Shown: piece after piece, positions 48,451 to 60,216 of the stretch
How positions within the stretch are numbered: position 1 is the stretch's first letter
How the letters are laid out: the number at the start of each line of letters is the position of its first letter
Source of the DNA: Amphritea balenae
Lineage (GTDB): Bacteria; Pseudomonadota; Gammaproteobacteria; Pseudomonadales; Balneatricaceae
Length of the DNA: 64,000 nucleotides
NCBI RefSeq assembly: GCF_003858655.1
Contig: NZ_RQXV01000011.1
Coordinates: 1-64,000, forward strand
Direction of reading: 5' to 3'
Notes under the pieces: generated by a model
Told to the model about the DNA's origin: nothing
The model's database searches: none
Seen by the model: only the letters and a program-made list of their open reading frames with translations
Program-made: the position numbers and the translations under genes

Positions 48451-50664
48451 TTATTGTTCCTCCTTGCGTACCCTTATACCTACCTGCTGCGCTAGCTCCA
48501 CGAAATTAGGGAATGAGGTCGCCACATTGGCACATTCACGAACCTCAATTTCACCTTTTGCTCTCAGTGAAGCGATAGTAAATGACATCGCGATCCGGTG
48601 ATCGTCATGACTTTCGATCACACCACCACCCATTTCACTACCACGAATAATCGCACCATCAGGTGTACCTTCTATATCAGCGCCTAAAATCTTCAGGCCA
48701 TCGACCATTGCCTGAATTCGATCACTCTCTTTTACACGCAGCTCTTCTGCGCCGGTCAGTACTGTTTCGCCTTCAGCGCATACCGCCGCGATAAACAGCG
48801 CCGGAAATTCATCAATAGCCAGAGGCACCTGATCTTCAGGAATCTTAATTCCCTTAAGGGGAGCATAACGAATACGGATATCAGCAACAGGCTCACCGCC
48901 TACTTCCCGCTCATTAAGTAGCTCTAAATTACTACCCATTGCTTTAAGAATATTAATAACGCCGACACGGGTCGGATTAATACCAACATGCTCCAACGTA
49001 ATATCTGAATCAGGCGTAATAGCCGCCGCAACCATAAAGAAGGTTGCAGAAGAGATATCTGCAGGCACATCAATCTTGGTAGCCTTCAGGCTTCCCCCAC
49101 CGCTCAGCCGAACCTTATTGGCATCGACATCGACCTGATAACCAAAGCCTCGCAACATACGCTCGGTATGATCACGGGTGGGTGCAGGCTCAGTGACCTG
49201 AGTTTCACCTTCGGAGTAGAGACCAGCCAACATGACACAGGACTTCACCTGAGCACTGGCAATCGGCATGTCATAGCTAATCGCTTTAAGCTGTTGACCC
49301 CCTTTAATCTTAACCGGAGGACAACCGTTTTCATCGGTTTCGACATTCGCTCCCATCAACCGCAAAGGCTTGGCAACCCGCTCCATCGGACGCTTACTCA
49401 GAGATGCATCACCACTGAGTTCAGAATCAAATGCCTGCCCAGCTAACAGACCCGACATCAACCGGATAGTCGTACCTGAGTTACCAACATAGATAGGTCC
49501 TGGTGGCTGTTGCAGGCCATTAATACCTACACCATAAATCTTAACCTCACCCTGATGGGGGCCCTCAATCACGACCCCCATATCACGGAATGCCTGCAGT
49601 GTTGCCAGACTATCCTCCCCTTCCAGGAAACCGGTTACTTCAGTCACACCATCTGACAGAGAACCCAGCATAATAGAGCGGTGTGAGATAGATTTGTCAC
49701 CAGGTACTCTGATAGTACCTTGCACCTGTCCGCCAGGCTGAGCGTGGAATGTTGTTTCTGTATTAGTCATAGTCTGCGAGTAGGCTGAGCCTGATAATAT
49801 TTTAGAAAAATGTTCACGGGCGGCTTTAGCCCGGGTAAAAATCCCCAGCATTGCCCGACTATCTTCAGTTTCAATAGCCTGTTTAAGCTGTGCCAGCCCG
49901 GTCGTGAATTCGTCAATCTTTTGTAGAATAGCCGTCTTATTAGCTAAACCTACGTCGTGCCACATAGTAGGGTCACTGGCAGCGATTCGGGTAAAATCCC
50001 GAAAACCACCCGCCGCGTAACGAAATATGTCATTGCGATCCTGCTCTTGCGCCAGCGTATCGACCAGCGAGAATGCAAGCAGATGGGGCAGATGGCTGGT
50101 AGCCGCCAACACCTCATCATGTCGCTCTACATCCATCTGTAGAACTTCAGCACCCACCGACTGCCACATTCGGGCAATCAGTGTAACCGCATCAGAATCA
50201 CTCTGCGGCAGTGGCGTAATAATAACTTTGTGATGTTCAAATAATGTTGCATCGGCAGCAGCAACGCCACTTTTCTCAGACCCTGCAATAGGATGGCCCG
50301 GGATGAAGCGATTGGGTACCGAACCAAACAACTCCTGAGCGGCTCTGATCACATTACCTTTGACACTGCCAACATCTGTGATGATCGTTTCTGGGCGTAA
50401 TGCAGGTAGCATTTCAGCCAACACCGTTTCCATCGCTTTAACGGGTACTGCCAGCACAACCACATCAGCGACTTCTACCGCACCCAACAGGTCGGTAGCC
50501 GCTTCATCGATAATACCCAGTCGCAGCCCTGCGGCTAATTCATCTTCATCCCGGTCATATCCAATAACGGTTTTACAGATACCCCGGGTACGCAGCGCTT
50601 TCGCCAGCGAACCACCAATCAAGCCTAAACCGATTACAACAACTTTGCCGGTCAGATAACTCAC
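48451..50664 (-). CDS. Fused prephenate dehydrogenase - EPSP synthase
   Basis: A 737-residue bifunctional protein. Residues 1-295 are a TyrA-type prephenate/arogenate dehydrogenase with the NAD loop GLGLIGGS (12-19), [11 protein letters not shown] (123-133) and HLPH (191-194). Residues 305-737 are an AroA EPSP synthase with PGDKSISHR (321-329), GNSGTT and SKRPM. It covers two steps of the shikimate-to-tyrosine route. The same fusion is known in Pseudomonas. The 4-bp overlap with hisC (ATGA) implies coupling. Confidence 0.96.
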   Translation of the reverse strand: MSYLTGKVVVIGLGLIGGSLAKALRTRGICKTVIGYDRDEDELAAGLRLGIIDEAATDLLGAVEVADVVVLAVPVKAMETVLAEMLPALRPETIITDVGSVKGNVIRAAQELFGSVPNRFIPGHPIAGSEKSGVAAADATLFEHHKVIITPLPQSDSDAVTLIARMWQSVGAEVLQMDVERHDEVLAATSHLPHLLAFSLVDTLAQEQDRNDIFRYAAGGFRDFTRIAASDPTMWHDVGLANKTAILQKIDEFTTGLAQLKQAIETEDSRAMLGIFTRAKAAREHFSKILSGSAYSQTMTNTETTFHAQPGGQVQGTIRVPGDKSISHRSIMLGSLSDGVTEVTGFLEGEDSLATLQAFRDMGVVIEGPHQGEVKIYGVGINGLQQPPGPIYVGNSGTTIRLMSGLLAGQAFDSELSGDASLSKRPMERVAKPLRLMGANVETDENGCPPVKIKGGQQLKAISYDMPIASAQVKSCVMLAGLYSEGETQVTEPAPTRDHTERMLRGFGYQVDVDANKVRLSGGGSLKATKIDVPADISSATFFMVAAAITPDSDITLEHVGINPTRVGVINILKAMGSNLELLNEREVGGEPVADIRIRYAPLKGIKIPEDQVPLAIDEFPALFIAAVCAEGETVLTGAEELRVKESDRIQAMVDGLKILGADIEGTPDGAIIRGSEMGGGVIESHDDHRIAMSFTIASLRAKGEIEVRECANVATSFPNFVELAQQVGIRVRKEEQ

Positions 50665-51764
50665 GAATTCAGCACCTTAGCAAACGCCTCTAAACAACGG
50701 CTATTCTCGTCTGGTAAACCGATAGTTACACGCAGGTGATTAGGCATCTGGTAATTCGCAACAGGTCTGACAATAACCCCTTCAAGCAGTAAAGCCTGAT
50801 ACACCGGCATTGCATCCTTACCGCAATCAACACTGATAAAGTTTCCAACCGAAGGCACCCATTCAAGACCTAAAGCTTTAAAGCCCTGCTCAAGCTGCGC
50901 CATACCCTCGTTATTAACCGTAACACTGCGCTGAAGATATTCTGTATCACTCAGTACCGCTTGCGCTGCTACTAAAGCCAGCGAATTAACATTAAAAGGC
51001 TGACGAACCCGATTAAGCAGGTCAGTTATGGCTTCACTGGCCACAGCATAACCAACCCGAAGCGCGGCAAGACCAAAGGCTTTAGAAAAGGTACGGGTTA
51101 CAACTAAATTGTCATATTCTGACTGTAATTTCAGTCCGTCTGGAAATTCGCTCTGATCAACATACTCGGTATAGGCTTCATCTAATACGACCACAACACT
51201 ATCAGGCACCTTGGTCATGAAACTACGCAACGCCTGCTCACTAAACCAGGTACCGGTTGGGTTATTAGGATTTGCCAGAAAGATTATCCGGGTTTTATCG
51301 GTAATCGCTGCCGCCATAGCATCAAGATCATGGCCCCAATTTTGGGCCGGGGTTACTATCGCTTTAGCACCGGTACTCTGAGCCACCAGCATATAAACCA
51401 CAAAGGCATGCTGTGAATAAATCACTTCATCACCCGGCTGAATAAATGCCTTACCGATCAATTCCAATACATCATTGGAGCCGTTACCTAAGGTAATGCG
51501 ACTGGTTTCGATACTGTAACGCTCAGACAATGCCTGCTTTAATTTAAAGCCATTGGCATCAGGGTAACGACAGCTGTCCTTTACTTCAGCACTAATCGCA
51601 TCCAGCGCCTTGGCACTCGGCCCCAGTGGATTTTCATTACTGGCAAGCTTGATACTATTGCTGATACCCAGCTCACGCTCTAATTCGTCGACCGGCTTGC
51701 CGGGAAGGTAAGGATGTAATCCCTGAACACCGGGAGTTGCCAGCTGATAAAAATCACATGCCAT
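50661..51764 (-). CDS. hisC: Histidinol-phosphate aminotransferase
   Basis: A 367-residue PLP enzyme of fold type I; the PLP lysine lies in TFSKAFGLAALRVGY, and SNENPLGPS and NPNNPTG are the usual binding loops. In this position (between pheA and tyrA-aroA) HisC2-type enzymes also transaminate aromatic keto acids. Which substrate dominates is not visible from sequence. It overlaps the fusion gene by 4 bp. Confidence 0.95.
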   Translation of the reverse strand: MACDFYQLATPGVQGLHPYLPGKPVDELERELGISNSIKLASNENPLGPSAKALDAISAEVKDSCRYPDANGFKLKQALSERYSIETSRITLGNGSNDVLELIGKAFIQPGDEVIYSQHAFVVYMLVAQSTGAKAIVTPAQNWGHDLDAMAAAITDKTRIIFLANPNNPTGTWFSEQALRSFMTKVPDSVVVVLDEAYTEYVDQSEFPDGLKLQSEYDNLVVTRTFSKAFGLAALRVGYAVASEAITDLLNRVRQPFNVNSLALVAAQAVLSDTEYLQRSVTVNNEGMAQLEQGFKALGLEWVPSVGNFISVDCGKDAMPVYQALLLEGVIVRPVANYQMPNHLRVTIGLPDENSRCLEAFAKVLNS

Positions 51765-51788
51765 ACAAATATCTCCAATAATAGCCTG

Positions 51789-52889
51789 TCAGAGAACCGC
51801 AACAGGATAAGACCCTAACAACTTAAGTTCAGTGGACTCCGCCTCAAGCTCTGCCAATAGTCTGGTGATTTTAGGTGCCACAGAGTGTCCTTCAAAATCG
51901 ATATAAAACATTGAGTTGGTCGCATCCTGTTGTCCTGGGCGAGTCTCAATTCGGGTCAGACTGATCTTATGGCGCTGAAAATGCTCTAACAGTTTATATA
52001 GTGCACCCGCTTTATCTCTGACAGAGATCAGTACAGAGGTTTTATCCTGACCACTTTCACCTACTTCCTGATCTCCAATAATCAGGAAACGGGTACTGTT
52101 ATCTGACTGATCATCAATATTCTTTGCCACTATATTCAGCTGATACAGATCAGCAGCCAGATCACTGGCGATAGCCGCCGCTGAAGATCCTTGCTCAAGC
52201 GCAAGGCGTGCAGCCTCGGCATTACTACTGACAGGGATACGTTCCACTGATGGGAAGTGGCTATCTAGCCAGCTACGGCACTGAGCCAGTGTTTGTTGTG
52301 GTGAATAAATTCGGGTAATACCGGCCAGATCTTCAGCTTCGGCCCGTAACAAATGATGGTGAATTAGCAGTTCCACCTCACCACAGATTTTCAGATTAAA
52401 GCGCTTAAACAGATCCAGCGTATGATGCACCATACCTTCAGTAGAATTTTCGATCGGAACTACACCATAGTGTGCACCACCTGACTCTACCTCACGGAAC
52501 ACTTCATCACTGCTGTTAAATGGAATGCAATGAGCTGAATGGCCAAAATGCTTACTGGCCGCTTGCTGGGTAAAGGTTCCTTCAGGACCAAGAAAAGCAA
52601 TATACATCGGCTTTTCAAGTGCCAGACATACCGACATCACCTCACGAAACAGACGTGCGACCTCTTTATCTGCCAGCGGGCCTTCATTACGGGTCATGAC
52701 ACGACGCAATACCTGTGCTTCCCGTTCAGGACGATAAAAAACGGCATCCTGATTTCCCTGATACTTCTCCTTCACATCAGCAACCTGTTGCGCACAACGG
52801 GCACGATTATTTAGCAAAGAATGTATCTGCTTATCAATAGAATCAATCTGATCCCGTAAAACTTTAAGCTCTTTTTCCTGTTCACTCAT
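51789..52889 (-). CDS. pheA: Chorismate mutase/prephenate dehydratase
   Basis: A 366-residue P-protein with an AroQ chorismate mutase (about 1-90), a prephenate dehydratase (about 95-270, with FLGPEGTFTQQAA and STRFL), and an ACT domain (about 280-360) holding GALYKLLEHF and SLTRIETRPG for phenylalanine inhibition. The ATG at 52889 is chosen because AGGGG lies seven bases upstream; the one six bases earlier leaves no spacing. No obvious phe leader was seen. Confidence 0.96.
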   Translation of the reverse strand: MSEQEKELKVLRDQIDSIDKQIHSLLNNRARCAQQVADVKEKYQGNQDAVFYRPEREAQVLRRVMTRNEGPLADKEVARLFREVMSVCLALEKPMYIAFLGPEGTFTQQAASKHFGHSAHCIPFNSSDEVFREVESGGAHYGVVPIENSTEGMVHHTLDLFKRFNLKICGEVELLIHHHLLRAEAEDLAGITRIYSPQQTLAQCRSWLDSHFPSVERIPVSSNAEAARLALEQGSSAAAIASDLAADLYQLNIVAKNIDDQSDNSTRFLIIGDQEVGESGQDKTSVLISVRDKAGALYKLLEHFQRHKISLTRIETRPGQQDATNSMFYIDFEGHSVAPKITRLLAELEAESTELKLLGSYPVAVL

Positions 52890-52907
52890 CGTCATACCCC
52901 TTCTGGC

Positions 52908-53990
52908 TCAGGCGTGGCGCTGCTCGAAATCATGCATGAAGGCAATCAATGTATCCACACCGGCTTCAGGCACTGCGTTGTAGATACTCGCTCGCATTCC
53001 ACCGACAGAGCGATGACCCGGAAGGTTTAGCAGGCCTTTGTCATCCGCCTCAGCAAGAAACTGCTTATCCAGCTCAGCGTTAGCCAGTATGAAAGGTACA
53101 TTCATCCATGAGCGATTATTCAAAGCCACCGGATTAGAATAAAAAGGACTGTTATCAATCGCCGAATACAGTTTTTCAGCCTTACGACGGTTAATCTCTT
53201 CTATCGCAGCAACACCACCCTGGGCTTTTAACCATTGGAACACCAACCCGGCGAGATACCAGCCAAAAGTTGGCGGGGTGTTATGCATAGACCCCGCATC
53301 AGCAGTGACTTTATAGTCATACAATGCAGGCGTTTGTGGTAGCGCCTTACCCAACAGGTCTTCACGGATGATCACTACCGTCAGGCCTGCCGGTCCAATA
53401 TTCTTCTGAGCACCGGCATAAATCATGGCGAAGCGACTCACATCGATCTGACGCGACAGTATATTTGATGACATATCTGCAACCAGCGGCACATCACCAG
53501 TGTCAGGAATATAATCAAACTCTACACCGCGAATCGTCTCATTCGGCGTGTAATGCACATAAGCAGCATCCGGATTCAGCTTCAACTCGCTTTGTGACGG
53601 CGCACTGGTGAAGTTATTTGCCTCACTACTGGCAATCACATTCACATCACAGTAGCGCGACGCTTCCTTGATCGCTTTTTTCGACCAGTCACCGGTATTG
53701 ATATAGTCAGCGCTGGTCTTATCACCTAACAGGTTCATCGGAATCATGGTGAACTGACTAGTCGCACCACCCTGCATAAACAGGACCTTATAATTATCAG
53801 GAATCTGCATCAGTTCGCGCAGGTCCTGCTCGGCCTGCTCAGCTACCCCTACAAACTCTTTGCTACGGTGACTCATCTCCATAATCGACAAGCCATTGCC
53901 ATGCCAATCCAGTAGTTCCTGCTGAGCTTGCTGTAACACCGCTTCTGGTAATGCAGAAGGACCGGCGCTGAAATTATAATTACGTGTCAT
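52908..53990 (-). CDS. serC: Phosphoserine aminotransferase SerC
   Basis: A 360-residue PLP enzyme for serine and pyridoxine synthesis. The Lys is in [13 protein letters not shown], and the N-terminus [12 protein letters not shown] is diagnostic. The ATG at 53990 gives the E. coli-like length; an 18-codon in-frame upstream extension is not supported. It lies between gyrA and pheA, as in Pseudomonas. Stop-to-start gap to pheA is 18 bp. Confidence 0.97.
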   Translation of the reverse strand: MTRNYNFSAGPSALPEAVLQQAQQELLDWHGNGLSIMEMSHRSKEFVGVAEQAEQDLRELMQIPDNYKVLFMQGGATSQFTMIPMNLLGDKTSADYINTGDWSKKAIKEASRYCDVNVIASSEANNFTSAPSQSELKLNPDAAYVHYTPNETIRGVEFDYIPDTGDVPLVADMSSNILSRQIDVSRFAMIYAGAQKNIGPAGLTVVIIREDLLGKALPQTPALYDYKVTADAGSMHNTPPTFGWYLAGLVFQWLKAQGGVAAIEEINRRKAEKLYSAIDNSPFYSNPVALNNRSWMNVPFILANAELDKQFLAEADDKGLLNLPGHRSVGGMRASIYNAVPEAGVDTLIAFMHDFEQRHA

Positions 53991-54062
53991 ATCAATAATC
54001 TTTCTATTCAGTCTGAGACAAAATATGCGGCCGAAGCCGCACATTTTTGTTAGTACTAAGAG

Positions 54063-56711
54063 TTACTCGTCGCCGTCACCGGCAGGCAGATCCGGCTCGG
54101 TGGCATCAGCATTATCAACAGCCTCTGTGTCAGAGTCTGTTTCAGCGTCAAGCACCTCGGCATCCAGATCATCCTCGGACTCTTCCGGCTCTTCTATTCG
54201 CGCCACACCCACAAGATTTTCATCTTCAGCAACCCGAATAACCCGAACCCCCTGAGTATTTCGACCCAGCACAGAGATCTCTTCACTGCGGGTACGTACC
54301 AACGTGCCCTGATCACTGATCAGCATCACATCGTCGCCTTCGAACATCTGCACAGCGCCGATCAGCTCACCATTACGATCGGTACACTGCATAGCGATAA
54401 CGCCTTGTCCACCACGACCATAGGTCGGGAAGTCATCAACCGCAGTCTGCTTACCATAACCGTTAATACTGGTGGTAAGAATACGGCCCTGCTCCTGCGG
54501 AATAATCAGCGAGATAACATGGGCTTCATTCTGCAGTTTAATACCCCGAACACCACGTGCTGTACGGCCCATAGGACGAACATCATCTTCTGGGAAGCGA
54601 ATCGATTTACCCTGATTAGAGACCAGCATTACTTCTGCAGTACCATCAGTAATCGCAGCACCGATCAGCGTATCGCCTTCATCAAGCGCCAGTGCGATCA
54701 AACCAGTTGATCGCGGACGTGAGAAGTTAGGCAATGGTGTTTTCTTAACTGTACCGGCAGACGTCGCCATAAACACATAATGCTCTTCGGCATATTCGTT
54801 AACCGGCAGAATAGTCGTGATCCGCTCGCCTTCCTGCAGCGGCAGGATATTAACGATAGGACGACCACGGGCAGCACGACTGGCCTGCGGAATTTCATAC
54901 ACTTTCAGCCAGTACACTTTACCAAAGTTGGTAAAGCACAAAATAGTATCGTGGGTGCTGGCAATCAGCAGTTTCTCGATGAAGTCTTCATCTTTTACTG
55001 CGGTAGCAGATTTACCCTTACCACCCCGGCGTTGTGCCTGATACATCGTCAGCGGCTGAGTCTTGGCATAACCACCGTGAGAGATGGTTACTACCATATC
55101 TTCTTCAGCGATCAGGTCGGCAACAGTAAAGTCCTGCTGGGATGCGATAATATCAGTACGACGCTCATCACCGTACTCTTCAACAATAGCTTCCAGCTCT
55201 TCACGGATGACTTCCATCAGACGCTCAGCACTGTTCAGAATTTCTAGCAGCTCAGCTATACGTTCCAGTAGTTCGCGGTATTCCGCGATTAGCTTATCGT
55301 GCTCCAGACCGGTCAATCGATGCAGACGCAACTCAAGAATTGCCTGAGCCTGAACAGGAGAAAGGTGATAAACACCTTCATGCATTCCGTACTGCGCTTC
55401 AAGATCTTCCGGACGGCAAGCATTTTCACCTGCGCGGGACAGCATCTCAGTTACATCACCCGGCTGCCAAGGTGTAGCGATCAAACGCTCTTTCGCTTCA
55501 GCAGGCGTCGGCGAACTCTTGATCATTTCAATAACAGGATCAATATTCGCCAGGGCAATCGCCAAGCCTTCAAGAATATGGCCCCGCTCACGTGCTTTGC
55601 GCAGCAGATATACCGTACGACGGGTAACCACTTCACGACGGTGACGAACAAAGCATTCCAGAATCGATTTAAGATCCAGAGTCCGCGGCTGACCATCAAC
55701 CAGCGCAACCATGTTAATACCAAACACGTTTTGCAGCTGAGTCTGAATAAACAGATTATTGACGATAACTTCAGATACTTCGCCACGACGCAGTTCGATC
55801 ACGATCCGCATGCCATCCTTATCGGATTCATCACGCAGCTCAGTAATGCCTTCGAGTTTTTTCTCTTTAACCAGCTCGGCAATTTTTTCAATCAGCCGCG
55901 CCTTGTTAACCTGATAAGGAATCTCAGTAAAGACTATCGATTCTTTACCGTTCTTATCGTTGGTTTCAATGTGGTGTTTTGCCCGGATATAGATCCGGCC
56001 ACGGCCGGTCTGGTAGGCTTGCAGGATACCTGCGCGACCATTAATAATGGCTCCGGTCGGAAAGTCCGGACCCGGGATGTAATGCATTAACTCATCGATA
56101 CTCAGCTCAGGATTATCAATCAGCGCAATACAACCCCGAACAATTTCGCTCAGACTGTGTGGCGGAATATTGGTTGCCATACCTACAGCAATACCCGCTG
56201 AACCATTAACCAGCAACGCTGGTATCCGGGTCGGCATTACTTCAGGAATATGCTCTGTGCCATCATAGTTCGGCACAAAATCCACAGTCTCTTTATCCAG
56301 ATCAGCCAGAATCTCATGAGATATCTTGGCCATCCGGATCTCGGTATATCGCATCGCAGCAGCAGAATCGCCATCAACTGAACCGAAATTACCCTGACCA
56401 TCCACCAACATATAACGCATAGAGAATGGCTGCGCCATACGTACGATAGTGTCATAAACAGCGCTATCACCATGTGGGTGATATTTACCGATTACGTCAC
56501 CAACCACACGGGCAGATTTCTTGTACGCTTTATTCCAGTCGTTACCCAACTCGCTCATAGCGAAAAGAACACGACGATGTACCGGTTTAAGACCATCCCG
56601 CACGTCTGGTAACGCACGACCCACGATTACGCTCATTGCGTAATCCAGATATGACTGCTTCAGCTCATCTTCGATGTTTACTGGCAGAATCTCTCTGGCT
56701 AAATCACCCAT
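54063..56711 (-). CDS. gyrA: DNA gyrase subunit A
   Basis: An 882-residue type IIA topoisomerase subunit: the breakage-reunion domain with the catalytic Tyr in [11 protein letters not shown] and the quinolone region HGDSAVYDT showing wild-type Ser and Asp. Six C-terminal beta-pinwheel blades carry the GyrA box QRRGGKGKS. The C-terminal tail is strongly acidic (E/D-rich for about 50 residues). The ATG at 56711 gives the usual [18 protein letters not shown] start; a TTG 19 codons upstream is unlikely. It is the first gene of the super-operon. Confidence 0.97.
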   Translation of the reverse strand: MGDLAREILPVNIEDELKQSYLDYAMSVIVGRALPDVRDGLKPVHRRVLFAMSELGNDWNKAYKKSARVVGDVIGKYHPHGDSAVYDTIVRMAQPFSMRYMLVDGQGNFGSVDGDSAAAMRYTEIRMAKISHEILADLDKETVDFVPNYDGTEHIPEVMPTRIPALLVNGSAGIAVGMATNIPPHSLSEIVRGCIALIDNPELSIDELMHYIPGPDFPTGAIINGRAGILQAYQTGRGRIYIRAKHHIETNDKNGKESIVFTEIPYQVNKARLIEKIAELVKEKKLEGITELRDESDKDGMRIVIELRRGEVSEVIVNNLFIQTQLQNVFGINMVALVDGQPRTLDLKSILECFVRHRREVVTRRTVYLLRKARERGHILEGLAIALANIDPVIEMIKSSPTPAEAKERLIATPWQPGDVTEMLSRAGENACRPEDLEAQYGMHEGVYHLSPVQAQAILELRLHRLTGLEHDKLIAEYRELLERIAELLEILNSAERLMEVIREELEAIVEEYGDERRTDIIASQQDFTVADLIAEEDMVVTISHGGYAKTQPLTMYQAQRRGGKGKSATAVKDEDFIEKLLIASTHDTILCFTNFGKVYWLKVYEIPQASRAARGRPIVNILPLQEGERITTILPVNEYAEEHYVFMATSAGTVKKTPLPNFSRPRSTGLIALALDEGDTLIGAAITDGTAEVMLVSNQGKSIRFPEDDVRPMGRTARGVRGIKLQNEAHVISLIIPQEQGRILTTSINGYGKQTAVDDFPTYGRGGQGVIAMQCTDRNGELIGAVQMFEGDDVMLISDQGTLVRTRSEEISVLGRNTQGVRVIRVAEDENLVGVARIEEPEESEDDLDAEVLDAETDSDTEAVDNADATEPDLPAGDGDE

Positions 56712-56794
56712 AATAGCTTTGGCTATCCTTGAATCTGATTGCTGAGAATTGACTGGCTTTGCTGACAACGGATACAGCTCACCTTAAGCGCCCG

Positions 56795-56803
56795 AGTATA
56801 CCA
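56795..56803 (-). promoter_or_regulatory. Extended -10 promoter for gyrA
   Basis: Minus-strand TGGTATACT matches an extended -10 (TGn plus TATACT), about 85 bp before the gyrA ATG. No good -35 is visible, which is usual for extended -10 promoters. The supercoiling response seen in E. coli gyrA promoters cannot be judged from sequence. Confidence 0.45.
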
Positions 56804-56954
56804 TAAACAAATCAGAACATTCCCGTAAAATTAAGACCTTGGACAGCATTCTGCGAGTCTGGAAAGCAACCATGACCCACGCCCTGTATTCAGCCCGGCT
56901 GCAGTGCTAGAATGTCGCCAATTTTGACTATCAACGAGCCAGCGGCAGTAAATT

Positions 56955-57680
56955 ATGACCGACCAGCAAAATCAAAACAGTGCCAATATTGATCCTCAGG
57001 AAATTGCCAAGTTTGAAGAGCTTGCCAGCCGTTGGTGGGACCGCGAAAGCGAATTCAAGCCACTGCATGACATCAATCCTCTGCGGGTCGATTTCATCGA
57101 TCGCATCGGCTCCCTGAATGGCAAAAAAGTACTAGATGTTGGCTGCGGCGGCGGCATACTGTCCGAAGCAATGGCTCATCGCGGCGCCGAAGTTACCGGC
57201 ATCGACATGGGCGAAGCTCCTCTCAAAGTGGCCAAGCTACACGGTCTTGAAACCGGTGTTTCCATCTCTTATCGACAGATCACTGTCGAAGAGCTTGCGA
57301 CAGAACAACCTGGCAGTTATGACATAGTGACCTGTATGGAGATGATGGAACACGTACCAGACCCTTCATCGATCGTAGACGCCTGCAGCCGACTGGTAAA
57401 ACCTGGTGGCAAGGTATTCTTCTCCACCCTGAACCGTAATCCGAAAAGCTACCTGATGGCTATCGTCGGGGCTGAACAGGTTCTGAATCTGGTACCCAAA
57501 GGCACCCACGATTTTAAGAAATTTATTCGCCCATCTGAGCTGGCAAACTGGATTCGCCTGAGCGGACTCCAGAGCCTTGAAATAACAGGCCTGACTTATA
57601 ATCCGCTAACAAAAGTCTACAAGCTCAACCCTAAAGACGTTGATGTAAACTACATGATCGCAACTCAGAAAGCAGAATGA
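56955..57680 (+). CDS. ubiG: Ubiquinone 3-O-methyltransferase UbiG
   Basis: A 241-residue SAM-dependent methyltransferase performing both O-methylations in ubiquinone synthesis. Motif I is [13 protein letters not shown] (59-71), and the N-terminal [18 protein letters not shown] is diagnostic. The gene is divergent from gyrA, as in Pseudomonas and E. coli. The stop overlaps the next start as ATGA. Confidence 0.97.
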   Translation: MTDQQNQNSANIDPQEIAKFEELASRWWDRESEFKPLHDINPLRVDFIDRIGSLNGKKVLDVGCGGGILSEAMAHRGAEVTGIDMGEAPLKVAKLHGLETGVSISYRQITVEELATEQPGSYDIVTCMEMMEHVPDPSSIVDACSRLVKPGGKVFFSTLNRNPKSYLMAIVGAEQVLNLVPKGTHDFKKFIRPSELANWIRLSGLQSLEITGLTYNPLTKVYKLNPKDVDVNYMIATQKAE

Positions 57681-58381
57681 TGCATAATCAGCTACCTGCA
57701 GCAGTCCTGTTTGACCTGGACGGCACCTTAATAGACACCGCACCTGATTTTCACTTCGTTATAAATCAGCTACTGGCAGAACACCAGCGATCCGCCATCA
57801 GCTATGACTACCTGCGCGGCTATGTATCCAATGGCGCCCGCGCCATGATTAGCGCCGCGTTTCAATTGGATGAAAACGAACCCGGCTTTAACAACCTGCA
57901 CAAAAGAATGCTCGAACTCTATCTTGAGCACCTGAGTGTAGATAGCAAGCCCTTCCCCGGCATCACCGACCTGTTAAGATGGCTGGGTAGTAAAAACATT
58001 CCCTGGGGTATAGTAACTAATAAGCCTGAGCTTTATACCACCCCGGTAATGCAGGGTCTTAACTTGCAACCCTCCGCCAGCACAGTTATTTGCCCGGATC
58101 ATGTTACCGAGAAGAAACCTCATCCTGAAGCCCTGCTATTAGCCTGCCAGGAGATCTTCGTTACACCGGCACACTGTGTTTATGTTGGTGACCATCAGCG
58201 CGATATTGAAGCGGGATACAGAGCAGGCATGAAAACCATCGCCGTAAGCTATGGCTACATCGATGAAGACGAAGATATTGAGGCCTGGAACAGCGATTAT
58301 CTTGTCGATCATGCCCGTGATATCCAGCCTATTCTCGAAAATATTTTTAAACCCGCATTCGACAATAGTGTTTCTAATTAA
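57677..58381 (+). CDS. mupP: HAD phosphatase, probable MupP
   Basis: A 234-residue HAD hydrolase with the nucleophile motif DLDGTL (13-18), motif III Lys in TEKKPHPEA, and motif [12 protein letters not shown]. Family members include Gph phosphoglycolate phosphatase. Its place between ubiG and yciK matches Pseudomonas MupP, the MurNAc-6-phosphate phosphatase that recycles cell wall, so that is favoured over Gph. It overlaps ubiG by 4 bp. Confidence 0.8.
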   Translation: MMHNQLPAAVLFDLDGTLIDTAPDFHFVINQLLAEHQRSAISYDYLRGYVSNGARAMISAAFQLDENEPGFNNLHKRMLELYLEHLSVDSKPFPGITDLLRWLGSKNIPWGIVTNKPELYTTPVMQGLNLQPSASTVICPDHVTEKKPHPEALLLACQEIFVTPAHCVYVGDHQRDIEAGYRAGMKTIAVSYGYIDEDEDIEAWNSDYLVDHARDIQPILENIFKPAFDNSVSN

Positions 58382-58451
58382 TAACCTTACATCCTCAGCC
58401 TGAAGCCTATATTCAGGCCATACAACCTGACCCTATATTGAAGGAATTGCC

Positions 58452-59192
58452 ATGTTTGATTACCAGGCACCAGAAAACCTGCTACAAAATAAAGTCATTC
58501 TGGTAACCGGTGCCGGCGCAGGCATAGGCCGGGCAGCAGCACTTAGCTACGCATCCAAAGGCGCTACCGTTATCTTATTAGGCCGCACAGAAGAAAAGCT
58601 GGATACGGTATACGATGAAATTGAAGCTGCCGGTTATCCACAGGCTGCAATCATTACGCTAAACCTACAAACCGCAGGTGAAACAGACTATTGCAACCTT
58701 GCCACCAGCCTCCAGCAAGAATTTGGCCGACTCGATGGCATCCTTCATAACGCCAGCATACTCGGCCTGCGCACACCGCTAGAAAGCTATGATCCTACTA
58801 TCTGGCAACAAGTTATGCAGATCAATGTGAACAGCACGTTCATGCTGACTCAGGCACTACTACCGCTAACCGAAAATTCGGACGACGCCTCAATCATCTT
58901 CACAACCTCCAGCGTTGGTCGAACAGGACGCGCATACTGGGGCGCATATGCCGTATCAAAATTTGCCACCGAAGGCTTAATGCAAGTACTGGCAGACGAG
59001 CTGGATCACAACAAAAACATTCGGGTCAATTGCATCAATCCAGGCGCTACCCGCACCAATATGCGTGCCGCCGCCTATCCAGGTGAAAACCCTTCTGCCA
59101 ATCCAGCAGCAGAAGAGATCATGCCGCTATATCTATACCTGATGGGCAAAGACAGTAAAGAGATCAACGGACAATCTCTGAACGCTCAATAA
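58452..59192 (+). CDS. yciK: SDR family oxidoreductase YciK
   Basis: A 246-residue classical short-chain dehydrogenase with the cofactor loop TGAGAGIGRA (20-29), the NAS segment and the catalytic Tyr and Lys in YAVSKFA. Substrate unknown. The context ubiG-mupP-yciK matches Pseudomonas. A bidirectional terminator follows, shared with rluB. Confidence 0.9.
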   Translation: MFDYQAPENLLQNKVILVTGAGAGIGRAAALSYASKGATVILLGRTEEKLDTVYDEIEAAGYPQAAIITLNLQTAGETDYCNLATSLQQEFGRLDGILHNASILGLRTPLESYDPTIWQQVMQINVNSTFMLTQALLPLTENSDDASIIFTTSSVGRTGRAYWGAYAVSKFATEGLMQVLADELDHNKNIRVNCINPGATRTNMRAAAYPGENPSANPAAEEIMPLYLYLMGKDSKEINGQSLNAQ

Positions 59193-59210
59193 ACCTAATT
59201 TACGAACAAA

Positions 59211-59251
59211 AAAAAACGCAGCCATCATCACCCTGAGTAAGCTGCGTTTTT
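59211..59251. terminator. Bidirectional terminator between yciK and rluB
   Basis: AAAAAACGCAGC (59211-59222) and GCTGCGTTTTT (59241-59251) pair around an 18-base loop, with A and T runs on the outside. It serves both convergent genes. Confidence 0.8.
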
Positions 59252-59273
59252 ATTATTTCATATCCGAGACTAC

Positions 59274-60116
59274 TTAGTCCGAACGCTTTGGCCCAACTTC
59301 GCGACGTGTTTTCTGTCGTTTAACCCGACGATTGGCCTGCTCTTTCTCTTTAACCGTCAACGCTTTATTCTTCTTCTGCTTCATGCCCATCATACTGGAG
59401 AGCATATTAATCTCTTTCTGCTCCAACTCTTTCCAGTGCCCGGCCTTTACTTCACTCGGCAAAAAGAACGGTCCGTAACGAACCCGCTTCAAACGACTAA
59501 CCTGAACACTCTGTGATTCCCACAGACGACGAACTTCCCGGTTACGCCCCTCCATCACTACCACGTGATACCACTTGTTAGCACCATCACCATCGAAGTA
59601 CTGAACATCACTAAAGCGCGCCATGCCGTCATCCAGCAACACACCCTTCTTAAGGCGAGCGATCATATCGTCATTAACATCACCCAGAATTCGTACCGCA
59701 TACTCACGGTCGATATTCGCAGAAGGGTGCATCAGGTTATTTGCCAGCTCGCCATCAGTAGTGAACAACAGCAAACCAGAGGTATTAATATCCAGCCGCC
59801 CAACAGCAATCCAGCGCCCCTGCTTCAATGGCGGCAAATGATCAAACACCGTTGCACGACCTTCAGGATCATGGCGAGTTGACACTTCACCCAGGGGTTT
59901 ATTGTAGACAAGTACCCGACGTTCACTATCACGGTCAAACACCATCTTCTGGGCAACCCCATCAACCTCAACTTCATCCCGAACAGAGATTCTGTCGCCG
60001 AGCGTTGCCAGCTCACCGTTTACACTTATACGGCCAGCTTCAATCCAACGTTCCATCTCACGACGTGAACCAACTCCGGAACGCGCCAAAACTTTCTGCA
60101 GTTTTTCGTCATTCAT
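59274..60116 (-). CDS. rluB: 23S rRNA pseudouridine(2605) synthase RluB
   Basis: A 280-residue RsuA-family synthase: an N-terminal S4 domain (about 3-55) and a catalytic domain with GRLDINTSGLLLFTTDG (107-123, D109 catalytic). The C-terminal tail is Lys/Arg-rich. It modifies U2605 of 23S rRNA. It is convergent with yciK. The E. coli name is yciL. Confidence 0.94.
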   Translation of the reverse strand: MNDEKLQKVLARSGVGSRREMERWIEAGRISVNGELATLGDRISVRDEVEVDGVAQKMVFDRDSERRVLVYNKPLGEVSTRHDPEGRATVFDHLPPLKQGRWIAVGRLDINTSGLLLFTTDGELANNLMHPSANIDREYAVRILGDVNDDMIARLKKGVLLDDGMARFSDVQYFDGDGANKWYHVVVMEGRNREVRRLWESQSVQVSRLKRVRYGPFFLPSEVKAGHWKELEQKEINMLSSMMGMKQKKNKALTVKEKEQANRRVKRQKTRREVGPKRSD

Positions 60117-60159
60117 CGACGCTTCCTCAAATTCATATTACTAACAAGCTTTATAGAAA

Positions 60160-60196
60160 ATAAAAAAGCCCTTCAACCAGAAGCTGAAGAGCTTTA
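60160..60196 (-). terminator. Terminator after the H-NS-like gene
   Basis: On the minus strand AAAGCTCTTCA, a loop, then TTGAAGGGCTTTTTTA form a stem with one mismatch followed by a T run. It lies 20 bp after the H-NS-like stop, before rluB. Confidence 0.75.
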
Positions 60197-60216
60197 ACTA
60201 TTCTACAAGAAAAGCG

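Noticed and set aside
55299-56090. A 263-codon frame antisense to gyrA
   Set aside because: A long shadow of the gyrA frame without codon or homology support.
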